This document shows positions 1 to 5,355 of a DNA stretch of 6,805 nucleotides, piece by piece. The notes below the pieces were generated by a model, which had not been told where the DNA came from, searched no databases, and was given only the letters and a program-made list of their open reading frames with translations. The position numbers and the translations under genes are program-made. The stretch comes from Thermoplasmata archaeon (lineage in GTDB: Archaea; Thermoplasmatota; Thermoplasmata; Lutacidiplasmatales; UBA184). Numbering within the stretch: the first letter of the stretch is position 1; each line of letters opens with the position of its first letter. The DNA lies in NCBI GenBank assembly GCA_030040755.1, contig JASHTC010000059.1, positions 1 to 6,805 of the forward strand. Direction: 5' to 3'.

Positions 1-182
1 ACCACGGTGACCCGTTCCGCCCCGGCGCCCACCAGGCTCTCCACGACCAGGTGGGCGACCGGCTTGAGCACGAGCTCCCCGGCGCTCCCCCGGTCGTACA
101 GCGGCAGGAACTCCTTGCGGAGCCCCCGGCTCCACGGGAGCATCCGGGTCCCTTCGCCCGCGAGGGTCACGACCGCTTGCAT
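1..182 (-). CDS. galU: UTP-glucose-1-phosphate uridylyltransferase (GalU-like), N-terminal fragment, cut by window edge
   Basis: Only the first 60 codons plus two bases are visible. The ATG is at 182-180, and the frame stays open to position 1. The N-terminus shows the sugar-nucleotidyltransferase nucleotide-binding loop, LAGEGTRMLP at residues 7-16, followed by KEFLPL at 23-28. This matches the GxGTRxLP...KEMLPL arrangement of GalU better than the KQLLPVYDKP form of RmlA. A segment resembling the family KPxxxxVVEEAxxAG region follows (LKPVAHLVVESLVGAG, residues 39-54). The family makes UDP-glucose from UTP and glucose-1-phosphate in the cytoplasm. The start lies 13 bp after the stop of the UDP-sulfoquinovose synthase gene, with a GAGGA ribosome-binding sequence overlapping that stop. 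The two genes therefore look co-transcribed and coupled, and the product would be the substrate of its neighbour. A related thymidylyl- or mannose-type transferase cannot be excluded from 60 residues. Confidence 0.8.
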   Translation of the reverse strand, partial: MQAVVTLAGEGTRMLPWSRGLRKEFLPLYDRGSAGELVLKPVAHLVVESLVGAGAERVTV

Positions 183-192
183 CGCGGAGCGG

Positions 193-197
193 TCCTC
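193..197 (-). promoter_or_regulatory. Ribosome binding site of the galU-like gene, overlapping the upstream stop codon
   Basis: Read on the minus strand, the stop codon TGA of the sulfoquinovose synthase gene (198-196) runs into TGAGGA. The GAGGA core at 197-193 lies 10 nt before the ATG at 182. Using the stop codon as part of the Shine-Dalgarno suggests translational coupling of the two genes. Confidence 0.5.
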
Positions 198-1452
198 AGG
201 CGACCGAGTTGGCCGACGACGGACCGGTCGGTTCGGCGGGGGCCGGGGCGGGGGCCGCGCCGGCGGCGTTGCGGGCGCCGAGCAGCGGGCGGCTGTCCGG
301 CAAGCGCCAGTTCACGGTCGGCGCCAGCACGTACTGGCGGGCGGCCAGTCGCCGCCGGTAGCGGATCAGGTCGTGGAAGATCTCGCGGATCACATCGTCC
401 AGCTCGCGGGTACGTTGGTATCCGAGCCGGGGCAGGTGCTCGTGGATCGGGTTGTAGTAGTGCTGCTCGGCCTCGACCCGGGGGTCGGGCGGGTGGTCGA
501 TGGTCGGGTGCAGGCCGAGGTCGGCCGCGACCCGCGCGACCCGCTCGGCCAGCTCGTTCACCGAGTAGGCCGCGTCGAACTGGTTGAAGACGCGGTACTC
601 GCCCGGCTGCGCGGGGTGCTCGACCGCGAGGCGGAGGGACTGCATCGAATCCTCGAGCGCGATGAACCCGCGCTTCTGCTCCCCCTTCCCGTACGGCGTG
701 AGGGGGAGGCCGAGGACCGCCTGGGCGATGAACCGATTGAGGGCGGTGCCCCACGTCTCGTCAAAGTCGAACCGGGTCAGCAGGCGGTCGTCCGTGATCT
801 CCGGGGTCCGGATGCCGTAGATGACCCCTTGCATGACGTCGGTCGCGCGGAGACGGAAGATCTTGGAGGCGAACATCACGTCCCCCGAGTCGAAGACCTT
901 GCTCCAATGGTACCACGAGCCCGCCTGGCGGGGGAACGGAAGCGTGTCCTTGCGTCCCCGGAACTCGGTCTCGAAGAACCCCTCGGGGATGTCGGTGTTG
1001 GGCGTCCCGTACTCCCCCATCGTGCCCATCTTGACGAGGTGCGCCTCGGGCACGACCTCCTTCATGGCGAAGAGGAGGTGCAGCGTGCCCGTGAGGTTCT
1101 CCACCTGGGTCGCGACGGCGTGGTGGACGTCGATCATGGAGTAGGGGGCCGAGCGCTGCTCCGCCAGGTGGACGATCGACTCGGGCCGCTCGGTCTCGAG
1201 GACGTGCCGGACGAGCGCCCAGTCGGAGAGGTCGCCCCGGTAGAACCGGATCTCCTTGCCGAGCACCTCCTGGACGGCGGCGAGCCGGCGCGGGAGCGGC
1301 GGGATGGGGGTCGCGGACCAGCTGCCGACCTCCTTCACCCGCTTGCGGGTGACCAGGCTGTCGACGCCCGCGACGTCGTGCCCCCGCGCCAGGAGGTGCA
1401 GGGCGAGCGGCCATCCCGAGTACCCGTCGATTCCGGTGATCAGGACCTTCAT
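196..1452 (-). CDS. agl3: UDP-sulfoquinovose synthase (SQD1/Agl3 family, extended SDR)
   Basis: This family converts UDP-glucose plus sulfite, with NAD, to UDP-sulfoquinovose, the sulfonated sugar of sulfolipids and of some archaeal S-layer N-glycans. The 418-residue product begins with a Rossmann NAD site (MKVLITGIDGYSGW, residues 1-14, GxxGxxG). The catalytic set is intact: T144 in MGTMGEYGTPN (142-152), then Y181 and K185 in YHWSK. Several SQD1-specific blocks separate it from general epimerases: RVFNQF (287-292), YSVNELA (296-302) and PRVEAEQHYYN (324-334). I chose ATG 1452 because it starts directly at the first Rossmann strand; an in-frame GTG at 1467 would add only MGSSR. The tail from about 395 is a low-complexity Ala/Pro stretch beyond the core fold. 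The galU-like gene follows 13 bp downstream. The symbol follows Sulfolobus Agl3; whether the sugar goes to glycoprotein or lipid is not shown here. Confidence 0.93.
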   Translation of the reverse strand: MKVLITGIDGYSGWPLALHLLARGHDVAGVDSLVTRKRVKEVGSWSATPIPPLPRRLAAVQEVLGKEIRFYRGDLSDWALVRHVLETERPESIVHLAEQRSAPYSMIDVHHAVATQVENLTGTLHLLFAMKEVVPEAHLVKMGTMGEYGTPNTDIPEGFFETEFRGRKDTLPFPRQAGSWYHWSKVFDSGDVMFASKIFRLRATDVMQGVIYGIRTPEITDDRLLTRFDFDETWGTALNRFIAQAVLGLPLTPYGKGEQKRGFIALEDSMQSLRLAVEHPAQPGEYRVFNQFDAAYSVNELAERVARVAADLGLHPTIDHPPDPRVEAEQHYYNPIHEHLPRLGYQRTRELDDVIREIFHDLIRYRRRLAARQYVLAPTVNWRLPDSRPLLGARNAAGAAPAPAPAEPTGPSSANSVA

Positions 1453-1483
1453 CCGAGACGAACCCACGCGCTATTCGGCGTCC

Positions 1484-1498
1484 GGTTTCAAAAAGGTA
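1484..1498 (-). promoter_or_regulatory. Candidate TATA-like element for the sulfoquinovose synthase-galU unit
   Basis: On the minus strand, TACCTTTTTGAAACC is an A/T-rich patch centred about 38 nt before the ATG at 1452. This would put transcription start roughly 10 nt before the start codon under usual archaeal TATA spacing. It does not match the consensus closely; the call rests on composition and position. Confidence 0.3.
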
Positions 1499-1532
1499 TG
1501 GGGAGGGCGCGCCAGGACCTCGCACGGCCACG

Positions 1533-1550
1533 AACCAAAGCAGAATAAGG
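1533..1550 (+). promoter_or_regulatory. Candidate BRE/TATA-like element for the PAC2-acetyltransferase unit
   Basis: AACCAAAGCAGAATAAGG is the A/T-richest stretch upstream of the PAC2 start at 1595. An A-rich BRE-like part (ACCAAAG) precedes AGAATAAG. The predicted transcription start would fall near 1570, giving a leader of roughly 25 nt that includes the 3' half or more of GC-rich spacer. It is a weak match, judged by eye. Confidence 0.3.
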
Positions 1551-1594
1551 TCGAGGGCTCTCGAGCGGGGTTGGGGCGAGCCGACTCGGGTCCG

Positions 1595-2371
1595 ATGGAG
1601 ACGGTACCGGTCACGATCGTCGATACGCGCGACGAGCCGCTGCAGGGGGCGATGATGGTCGTGGGGTTCCCCACCCATGGGCTCGTCGGCTCCGTCGCCG
1701 CCTCCTACCTGGTGCACGCGCTCGACATGCAACCGATCGCCTACATGATCAGCGAGGAGTTCCCGCCCACGGTCGTGATGGAGGAGGGGATCGTCAGCGC
1801 CCCCGTCCGTCTCTACGCGAGCAAGCTGGTCTGCGGGGTCGACCGTTCCTGCGACCAGCTGGTGGTGGTGATCGCCGACATCCAGCCCCCCGTCGAGATG
1901 CTGAACGCGCTCGGCCGCGTGCTGCTCAACTGGGCGGAGGCGAAGGGCGTGCATCTCGTGGTCGCCATCGAGGGCCAGCCGATCGAGACGGAGGTCGGGG
2001 CCGATGCCCGGATCGTGGCGATGGCCAACCGGGCCGCGGCCCCGCTCCTCGAGAAGTACAAGTTCGCCGCCGCGAACGGGGTCGTGACCGGGCTCGCGGG
2101 CGGCCTCCTGCTGGGGGCGATCAACCGGACGACCCCGGTGCTCTGCCTGGTCGCCCAGGCCCACAAGGACTATCCGGACGCTCGGGCCGCCGCCAAGGTG
2201 ATCGAGACGGTCAACCCGCTCGTCCCCCTGATCGCGCTCGATACGAAACCGCTCCGCGAGAAGGCCCGCCAGATCGAGAGCGAGGTACGCAAGACCCTCC
2301 GGCAGACGAAGGAATCGATGGCCAACATGCGCGAGACCTCGCCGGAGGGGGCGGGTGAGATGTATCGCTGA
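1595..2371 (+). CDS. PAC2-family proteasome assembly chaperone / candidate 20S activator (PbaA/PbaB-like)
   Basis: The product has 258 residues from ATG 1595. The open frame extends further upstream, but that part is compositional noise, and homology starts just after this ATG. PAC2 hallmarks are VGFPTHGLVGSVAASYLV-like sequence at 23-40 (GFPxxGLVGxxAASYL), ADIQPP (94-99), the Gly-rich GVVTGLAGGLLLG (162-174), and YPDARAAAKVIETVN (193-207). A charged, probably helical segment at 216-246 follows. Archaeal PAC2 proteins assist or activate the 20S proteasome in the cytoplasm. The C-terminus is Met-Tyr-Arg, fitting the hydrophobic-Tyr-any (HbYX) motif that docks into proteasome alpha-ring pockets and is known from the archaeal activator PbaB. 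The acetyltransferase gene follows after 19 bp. PAC2 membership is solid; activator versus assembly chaperone is inference from the last three residues. Confidence 0.88.
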   Translation: METVPVTIVDTRDEPLQGAMMVVGFPTHGLVGSVAASYLVHALDMQPIAYMISEEFPPTVVMEEGIVSAPVRLYASKLVCGVDRSCDQLVVVIADIQPPVEMLNALGRVLLNWAEAKGVHLVVAIEGQPIETEVGADARIVAMANRAAAPLLEKYKFAAANGVVTGLAGGLLLGAINRTTPVLCLVAQAHKDYPDARAAAKVIETVNPLVPLIALDTKPLREKARQIESEVRKTLRQTKESMANMRETSPEGAGEMYR

Positions 2372-2390
2372 CACGTCGCCCGGGCCCCGG

Positions 2391-2861
2391 ATGAGCCCGA
2401 TCCCCGACGAGCGCCCCGCCGTCACGCTGCGGGGGTTCCGCCCGTCGGACGTCCCGTTCGTCTCGTCGATCGTCGCCGACGCGCTGCACGAGCACTACGA
2501 CCCGAGCCTCTACCTCTCGCTCAGCTCGGAGTGGCCCGAGGGGTTCCTCATCGCGGCCGACTCGCACGACGTGCCGGTCGCCTTCCTCCTGGGGGTCTCC
2601 CAGGTGGAGCGGGAGGCCCGGATCCTGATGTTCGCGGTGGACCGCTACCGACGAGCCCAGGGCATCGGACGCCTCCTGATGACGACGTTCTTCGAGCGAT
2701 GCCGGGACCGAGGGTACGCCCGGGTCACCCTCGAGGTCCGGGTCTCGAACGCGACGGCGATCCGTTTCTACACCCGGTTCGACTACTCGGTCGTGGACCT
2801 GCTGCGGAACTACTACTCCGACGGCGAGAACGGCTATCAGATGGCCCGACCGCTCCCGTAG
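2391..2861 (+). CDS. GNAT N-alpha-acetyltransferase, RimI/Ard1 type
   Basis: This is a 156-residue single-domain GNAT protein. Motif A with the acetyl-CoA pyrophosphate loop is VDRYRRAQGIGRLLM (83-97), with RxxGxG at 88-93. The substrate-side block LEVRVSNATAIRFY (114-127) and the end YYSDGENGYQM (141-151) are the signature arrangement of archaeal Ard1 and bacterial RimI proteins, which acetylate protein N-termini. Ard1-type archaeal enzymes have broad N-terminal specificity. ATG 2391 was preferred over an in-frame GTG at 2355, because the extra 12 residues look unlike the family and would overlap the PAC2 gene by 17 bp. With ATG the gap to PAC2 is 19 bp, so the two are probably co-transcribed. 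No clear Shine-Dalgarno is present. The exact substrate (ribosomal protein or general N-termini) cannot be told from sequence. Confidence 0.87.
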   Translation: MSPIPDERPAVTLRGFRPSDVPFVSSIVADALHEHYDPSLYLSLSSEWPEGFLIAADSHDVPVAFLLGVSQVEREARILMFAVDRYRRAQGIGRLLMTTFFERCRDRGYARVTLEVRVSNATAIRFYTRFDYSVVDLLRNYYSDGENGYQMARPLP

Positions 2862-3182
2862 AGATACGGCCCAGACGTGGGGACGCCGCCTACGGATACG
2901 GAGAGCGGACCAGTCGTCGAGCTTCGCGTCCCATCCGCGGGTCGGCTCCACCGGCCGTCCCCCACGGAGCGAACCATGCCCGTGCGTGGGGAAGGAGAAC
3001 CTCACGACCCCTCAGCCACGGATCGTCGCCGGCCCGGAAGGGCCTTCGGTCGCGGGGGGAGGGCGGAAGCCGGGGGGTACGGAGCGTCGGCGCTCGGAGG
3101 AGCGGGACCCGGCGCTCGGTCGGCGGGGCCCCGGGGGGCGCGTTTGACAAGCGCTAAGACCTCTGCGTCGGATGGACGGCCC
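2862..3182. other. 321-bp GC-rich gap with no recognisable gene; several short inverted and direct repeats
   Basis: The frame of the CBS gene stays open back to 2877, but the added 102 residues would be low-complexity Gly/Arg/Pro/Ala, as expected of random GC-rich DNA. I saw no tRNA T-loop, no RNase P conserved core (GAGGAAA..., ACAGAA) and no SRP RNA GGAAGGAAGCA-type motif on either strand. Structure-prone elements visible are: a 7-bp stem 2960-2966/2985-2991 (CCCCACG/CGTGGGG); a 5-bp stem 3031-3035/3040-3044 closing a GGAA (GNRA) loop; and a 10-bp direct repeat CGGCGCTCGG at 3088-3097 and 3110-3119. It may be a 5' leader or unknown RNA, or simply spacer. Confidence 0.5.
3142..3157 (+). promoter_or_regulatory. 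Candidate promoter patch before the CBS-NAC-Nudix unit
   Basis: GTTTGACAAGCGCTAA is the only relatively A/T-rich patch in the 321-bp gap. It sits about 26-41 nt before ATG 3183, the distance expected for an archaeal TATA element serving a short-leader transcript. The match to a TATA consensus is poor. Confidence 0.22.
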
Positions 3183-4412
3183 ATGCCTACGGCATGGCCC
3201 ACCGCGGCCGACCTGATGAACCCCCGCCCGGTCACCCTTCCGTTCGACGCCCCGATCTCCGAAGCCCTCGGGATCATGCGGTCGAAGGGGTACCACGAGG
3301 TCCCGGTACTGCAACGCAAGCGCCTCGCCGGGATGATCACCTTCGAGTCGCTCGCCCGCCGGGTGAGCCGGGCCACCGCCACGAAGGTCGGGAGCCTGCT
3401 CACCATGGCCCCGCTCATCACGCCGCGGCTCATCCTCCCCGAGGTCGCCGAGCTGCTGCTCGGGAGCGGGCTCCGGGGCGGGCCCGTGGTCGGTCCGAAG
3501 GGCGACCTCCTGGGGGTCATCAGCCGGACGAATCTGGTCGCTGCGCTCGCCGACCATCCGGGGTTTCCTCACGAACGGGTCGCACGCATCGGTAGCCCCG
3601 CCACCGTGGTCATCCGGGAGGACGACACGGTCCGCCACCTCCAATCCCAGGTCCGCCTTCTCGAGGAGCATCCGCTACCGGTCGTCGACCGGAAGGGACA
3701 CCTGGTCGGCGCGGTCGGCGTCGCGGACCTCGCGTCGGTGCTCTGGCGGCCGGACACCGGCGGCAAGCGGGACCTGCCCCAACGGACCCGCGCCCTCGAC
3801 GTCCGGGTGGCGTCGTTCATGCGCTCGCCCGCGATCACCGTCGACGCCGACGGCCACTCGGGGGAAGCGGCGCGGAAGATGACCGCGGCGAACGTGTCGA
3901 GCGTCTTCGTGGTGGAAGATGGCCATCCCACCCGCGTCGTCGCCCAAGCCGACCTCCTTGGCCTGGTCGTCGGCGCCGCTCGCACCGCCCGGGGTCCGGG
4001 TCGGATCGAGGACTGCTATGTCGAGGTCACCGGGCTGCGCGGGTCGAGCGACCCGGCCCTGCTGGCCGACATCGACCATCTCGTGGCCCAGGGGTTGAAG
4101 CGGATCGCTCGCCACGTGCACCCCTCCCTCTTCAGCCTCCACCTGAGCCCCCACTCGACCCACCGGACCGCCGACATCACCGCCGAGGGCCGCCTGCATA
4201 CGGACGCCGGGATCTTCTACGCCACCCAGACCGGCTGGAATCTCATGGCGGGGGTGTCGGGCATCATGGAAGAGCTGACCGCCCAGGTGCAGCGCGACCA
4301 GGAGAGCCGCCGCGGGCGGACCCGCGGCGGGCGCCGCGCGCCCGGGGACGAGACGGTCGAGGACGCGGACCTGGAGGAACGGATCCGTGCGACGACCGGG
4401 GACGAGGAGTAG
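3183..4412 (+). CDS. Four-CBS-motif protein with C-terminal HPF/RaiA-like domain (candidate ribosome hibernation factor)
   Basis: The product has 409 residues from ATG 3183; homology to CBS domains begins at once (TAADLMNPRPVTLP, 7-20). Four CBS motifs are visible at about 8-60, 66-124, 134-187 and 206-264, each with the typical V-x-x-D/PxxxA...G-x-x-x-x-PV-V-...G-x-x-T/x-x-D/N-L pattern. They form two Bateman modules that usually bind adenine nucleotides. Residues 276-375 form a separate domain: strand CYVEVTGL, a long helix (LLADIDHLVAQGLKRIARHV), strand LFSLHLSPH, a strand near TADITAEGRL, strand AGIFYATQTG, then helix MAGVSGIMEELTAQVQ. This beta-alpha-beta-beta-beta-alpha order, with its basic helix, resembles the ribosome hibernation factor HPF/RaiA (S30AE). 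The tail (374-409) is basic, then acidic. The gene runs into NAC with a stop-overlapping Shine-Dalgarno. CBS content is certain; the HPF assignment is a fold-pattern inference. Confidence 0.85.
   Translation: MPTAWPTAADLMNPRPVTLPFDAPISEALGIMRSKGYHEVPVLQRKRLAGMITFESLARRVSRATATKVGSLLTMAPLITPRLILPEVAELLLGSGLRGGPVVGPKGDLLGVISRTNLVAALADHPGFPHERVARIGSPATVVIREDDTVRHLQSQVRLLEEHPLPVVDRKGHLVGAVGVADLASVLWRPDTGGKRDLPQRTRALDVRVASFMRSPAITVDADGHSGEAARKMTAANVSSVFVVEDGHPTRVVAQADLLGLVVGAARTARGPGRIEDCYVEVTGLRGSSDPALLADIDHLVAQGLKRIARHVHPSLFSLHLSPHSTHRTADITAEGRLHTDAGIFYATQTGWNLMAGVSGIMEELTAQVQRDQESRRGRTRGGRRAPGDETVEDADLEERIRATTGDEE
4008..4307 (+). other. HPF/RaiA-like C-terminal domain of the CBS protein
   Basis: This stretch codes for residues 276-375. 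The opening strand V-E-V-T-G-L corresponds to the I-x-I-T-G-x start of HPF, and the helix carries K306, R307 and R310. The late FYATQTGWNLMAGVSGIMEEL occupies the place of the HPF segment A-x-x-x-x-D-M-Y-x-A-I-D-x-x-x-D-x-L. The usual Asp is replaced by Trp-Asn here. The assignment comes from pattern and secondary structure by eye, not from an alignment. Confidence 0.6.
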
Positions 4413-4416
4413 GAGG
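4412..4416 (+). promoter_or_regulatory. Shine-Dalgarno of the NAC gene, sharing a base with the CBS stop codon
   Basis: GGAGG at 4412-4416 lies 5 nt before ATG 4422, and its first G is the last base of the CBS-protein stop codon TAG (4410-4412). It is the best ribosome-binding site in the window and implies that NAC is translated in coupling with the CBS-HPF protein. Confidence 0.75.
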
Positions 4417-4421
4417 CGCCG

Positions 4422-4820
4422 ATGATTCCGGGCGGGCCCAGGAGCCAGCGCCAGATGGAGCTCATGATGCGGCGCATGGGGATGAAGACCGAGACGGTCG
4501 ACGGCGTTGAGGAGGTCGTCGTGCGCACCAAGACCAAAGAGCACGTGTTCACGGCCCCCGAGGTGACGATCCTGACCGTCCAGGGGATCCGAACCTACCA
4601 GGTCGTCGGGACCCCGGAGATCCGACCTCGCTCGGCCGGAGGCGGGTCGGGGAGCTCCGCGGTCGGGGCTCCGGCGGTCCCGGTGGGGCCCCCGGAAGAG
4701 GATATCCAGCTCGTGATGGACCAGGCCCAGGTCTCGCGGGAGGAGGCCGTGGAGGCCCTGTTCCGGGCGAACGGCGCGCCCGCCGAGGCGATCATGCAGC
4801 TGATGACGCGCAGCCGATAG
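4422..4820 (+). CDS. nac: Nascent polypeptide-associated complex protein (archaeal alpha-NAC)
   Basis: The product has 132 residues, a normal length for archaeal NAC. It begins with the family N-terminus, MIPGGPRSQRQMELMMRRMG (1-20). The beta-barrel NAC domain follows to about residue 66, with the motifs VDGVEEVVVRT (26-36), FTAPEVTI (43-50) and TYQVVG (58-63). A Gly/Ser/Pro linker spans 70-91, and a C-terminal UBA domain spans 92-130 (EEDIQLVMDQAQVSREEAVEAL...). Archaeal NAC forms a homodimer that binds ribosomes near the exit tunnel and contacts nascent chains. The gene has the strongest Shine-Dalgarno in the window, sits 9 bp after the CBS-HPF gene and 17 bp before the Nudix gene, so an operon is likely. 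Nothing is missing or odd in the protein. Confidence 0.95.
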   Translation: MIPGGPRSQRQMELMMRRMGMKTETVDGVEEVVVRTKTKEHVFTAPEVTILTVQGIRTYQVVGTPEIRPRSAGGGSGSSAVGAPAVPVGPPEEDIQLVMDQAQVSREEAVEALFRANGAPAEAIMQLMTRSR

Positions 4821-4837
4821 CGATCCGGTCCACCGCC

Positions 4838-5317
4838 ATGGCCCTTCCACCGCCGGAAGGTTTCCCGCCCGCCCCGCGACCGGACGAGCGGATCGTGAGG
4901 GAGTGCATCGAGGGGTACCTCTTCGCCCGGGCGCCGTTCTCCCTGCTGATCTTCCGCCGCGTTCCCGCGCGCGGCTCGATCTGGGTCCCCATCCAAGGCA
5001 AGGTCGACCCGACGGACGCGAGCCTCGAGGCCGCCCTGCAGCGGGAGCTGAGAGAAGAGACCGGGCTCGAGCGGCCCCTCTCGGTGCTCCCGCTCGACTG
5101 GCGCGTGCCGTTCCGTACGGAGAACGGGGAGGTCTGGCGACTCCATGCCTACGGGGTGGAGGTCCCGAGGTCGTTCCAGCCGCGTCTGAACGACGAGAAC
5201 GAGCGGTTCGAGTGGGTCGACCCGGCCGAGGCCGAGCGTCGCCTCTACTTCACGGACAACCGGCAGGCGGTCGCCCGGCTCCGGGCCCGGCTGGCTCGCC
5301 ACGCCGTCGAGGAGTAG
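4838..5317 (+). CDS. Nudix hydrolase, NudB/dATP-pyrophosphohydrolase-like, with an altered Nudix box
   Basis: The product has 159 residues from ATG 4838. The Nudix box spans 54-77: G54, then KVDPTDASLEAALQ, then the catalytic core REL-REETGL with R69, E70, E73, E74 and G76. Compared with the consensus GX5EX7REUXEEXGU, the first Glu is Asp (D60) and the spacing to R69 is one residue longer. The metal-binding REXXEE is intact. Context blocks IWVPIQGKVDP before the box, and NERFEWVDPAEAERRL...DNRQAV (121-144) after it, resemble NudB-type enzymes that hydrolyse dihydroneopterin triphosphate or dATP. Substrate is therefore only a guess within nucleoside triphosphate-like compounds. The gene lies 17 bp after NAC, has no clear Shine-Dalgarno, and ends 38 bp from the convergent surface-protein gene. 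Confidence 0.85.
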   Translation: MALPPPEGFPPAPRPDERIVRECIEGYLFARAPFSLLIFRRVPARGSIWVPIQGKVDPTDASLEAALQRELREETGLERPLSVLPLDWRVPFRTENGEVWRLHAYGVEVPRSFQPRLNDENERFEWVDPAEAERRLYFTDNRQAVARLRARLARHAVEE

Positions 5318-5355
5318 TCGAGCCGGACCCCGGGTCGACCCCGACCCGCCCTCGC

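Larger units (their letters stand above)
1453..1594. promoter_or_regulatory. Divergent intergenic region between sulfoquinovose synthase and PAC2 genes
   Basis: This 142-bp spacer must hold the promoters of both divergent units. It contains the only clear A/T-rich patches in the surrounding GC-rich sequence: 1484-1498 (TACCTTTTTGAAACC read on minus) and 1533-1550 (AACCAAAGCAGAATAAGG on plus). A short inverted repeat, TCGAG GGCT CTCGA, lies at 1551-1564 between the second patch and the PAC2 start. No strong Shine-Dalgarno precedes either start codon, so short-leader or leaderless transcripts are possible. Confidence 0.5.

Noticed and set aside
7..1548. 513-codon open frame on the plus strand, opposite the sulfoquinovose synthase gene
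   Set aside because: It is antisense to a gene with clear family motifs, and its product is Arg/Gly/Val/Asp-rich with no domain. Long antisense frames are expected at this GC content.
2355..2390. GTG 2355 as start of the acetyltransferase
   Set aside because: It adds 12 residues unlike the family and overlaps PAC2; ATG 2391 starts just before the first GNAT strand.
761..2425. 554-codon minus-strand open frame spanning the divergent promoter region and PAC2
   Set aside because: It overlaps two well-supported genes out of frame or antisense, and the protein is low-complexity without recognisable motifs.
2877..3182. N-terminal extension of the CBS protein by 102 residues
   Set aside because: The frame is open, but the residues are Gly/Arg/Pro/Ala-rich without family resemblance. 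The CBS homology begins right after ATG 3183.
2862..3182. RNase P RNA, SRP RNA or tRNA in the long gap
   Set aside because: None of the conserved core sequences of these RNAs was seen on either strand.
3675..4850. 391-codon minus-strand open frame opposite the CBS and NAC genes
   Set aside because: It is a GC-driven shadow of two certain genes and has no domain signature.
5318..5355. Possible bidirectional terminator in the convergent gap (GACCC-C-GGGTC at 5326-5336, GGTCGACC at 5333-5340)
   Set aside because: The palindromes have almost no loop and there is no T-tract on either side, so a terminator cannot be supported.
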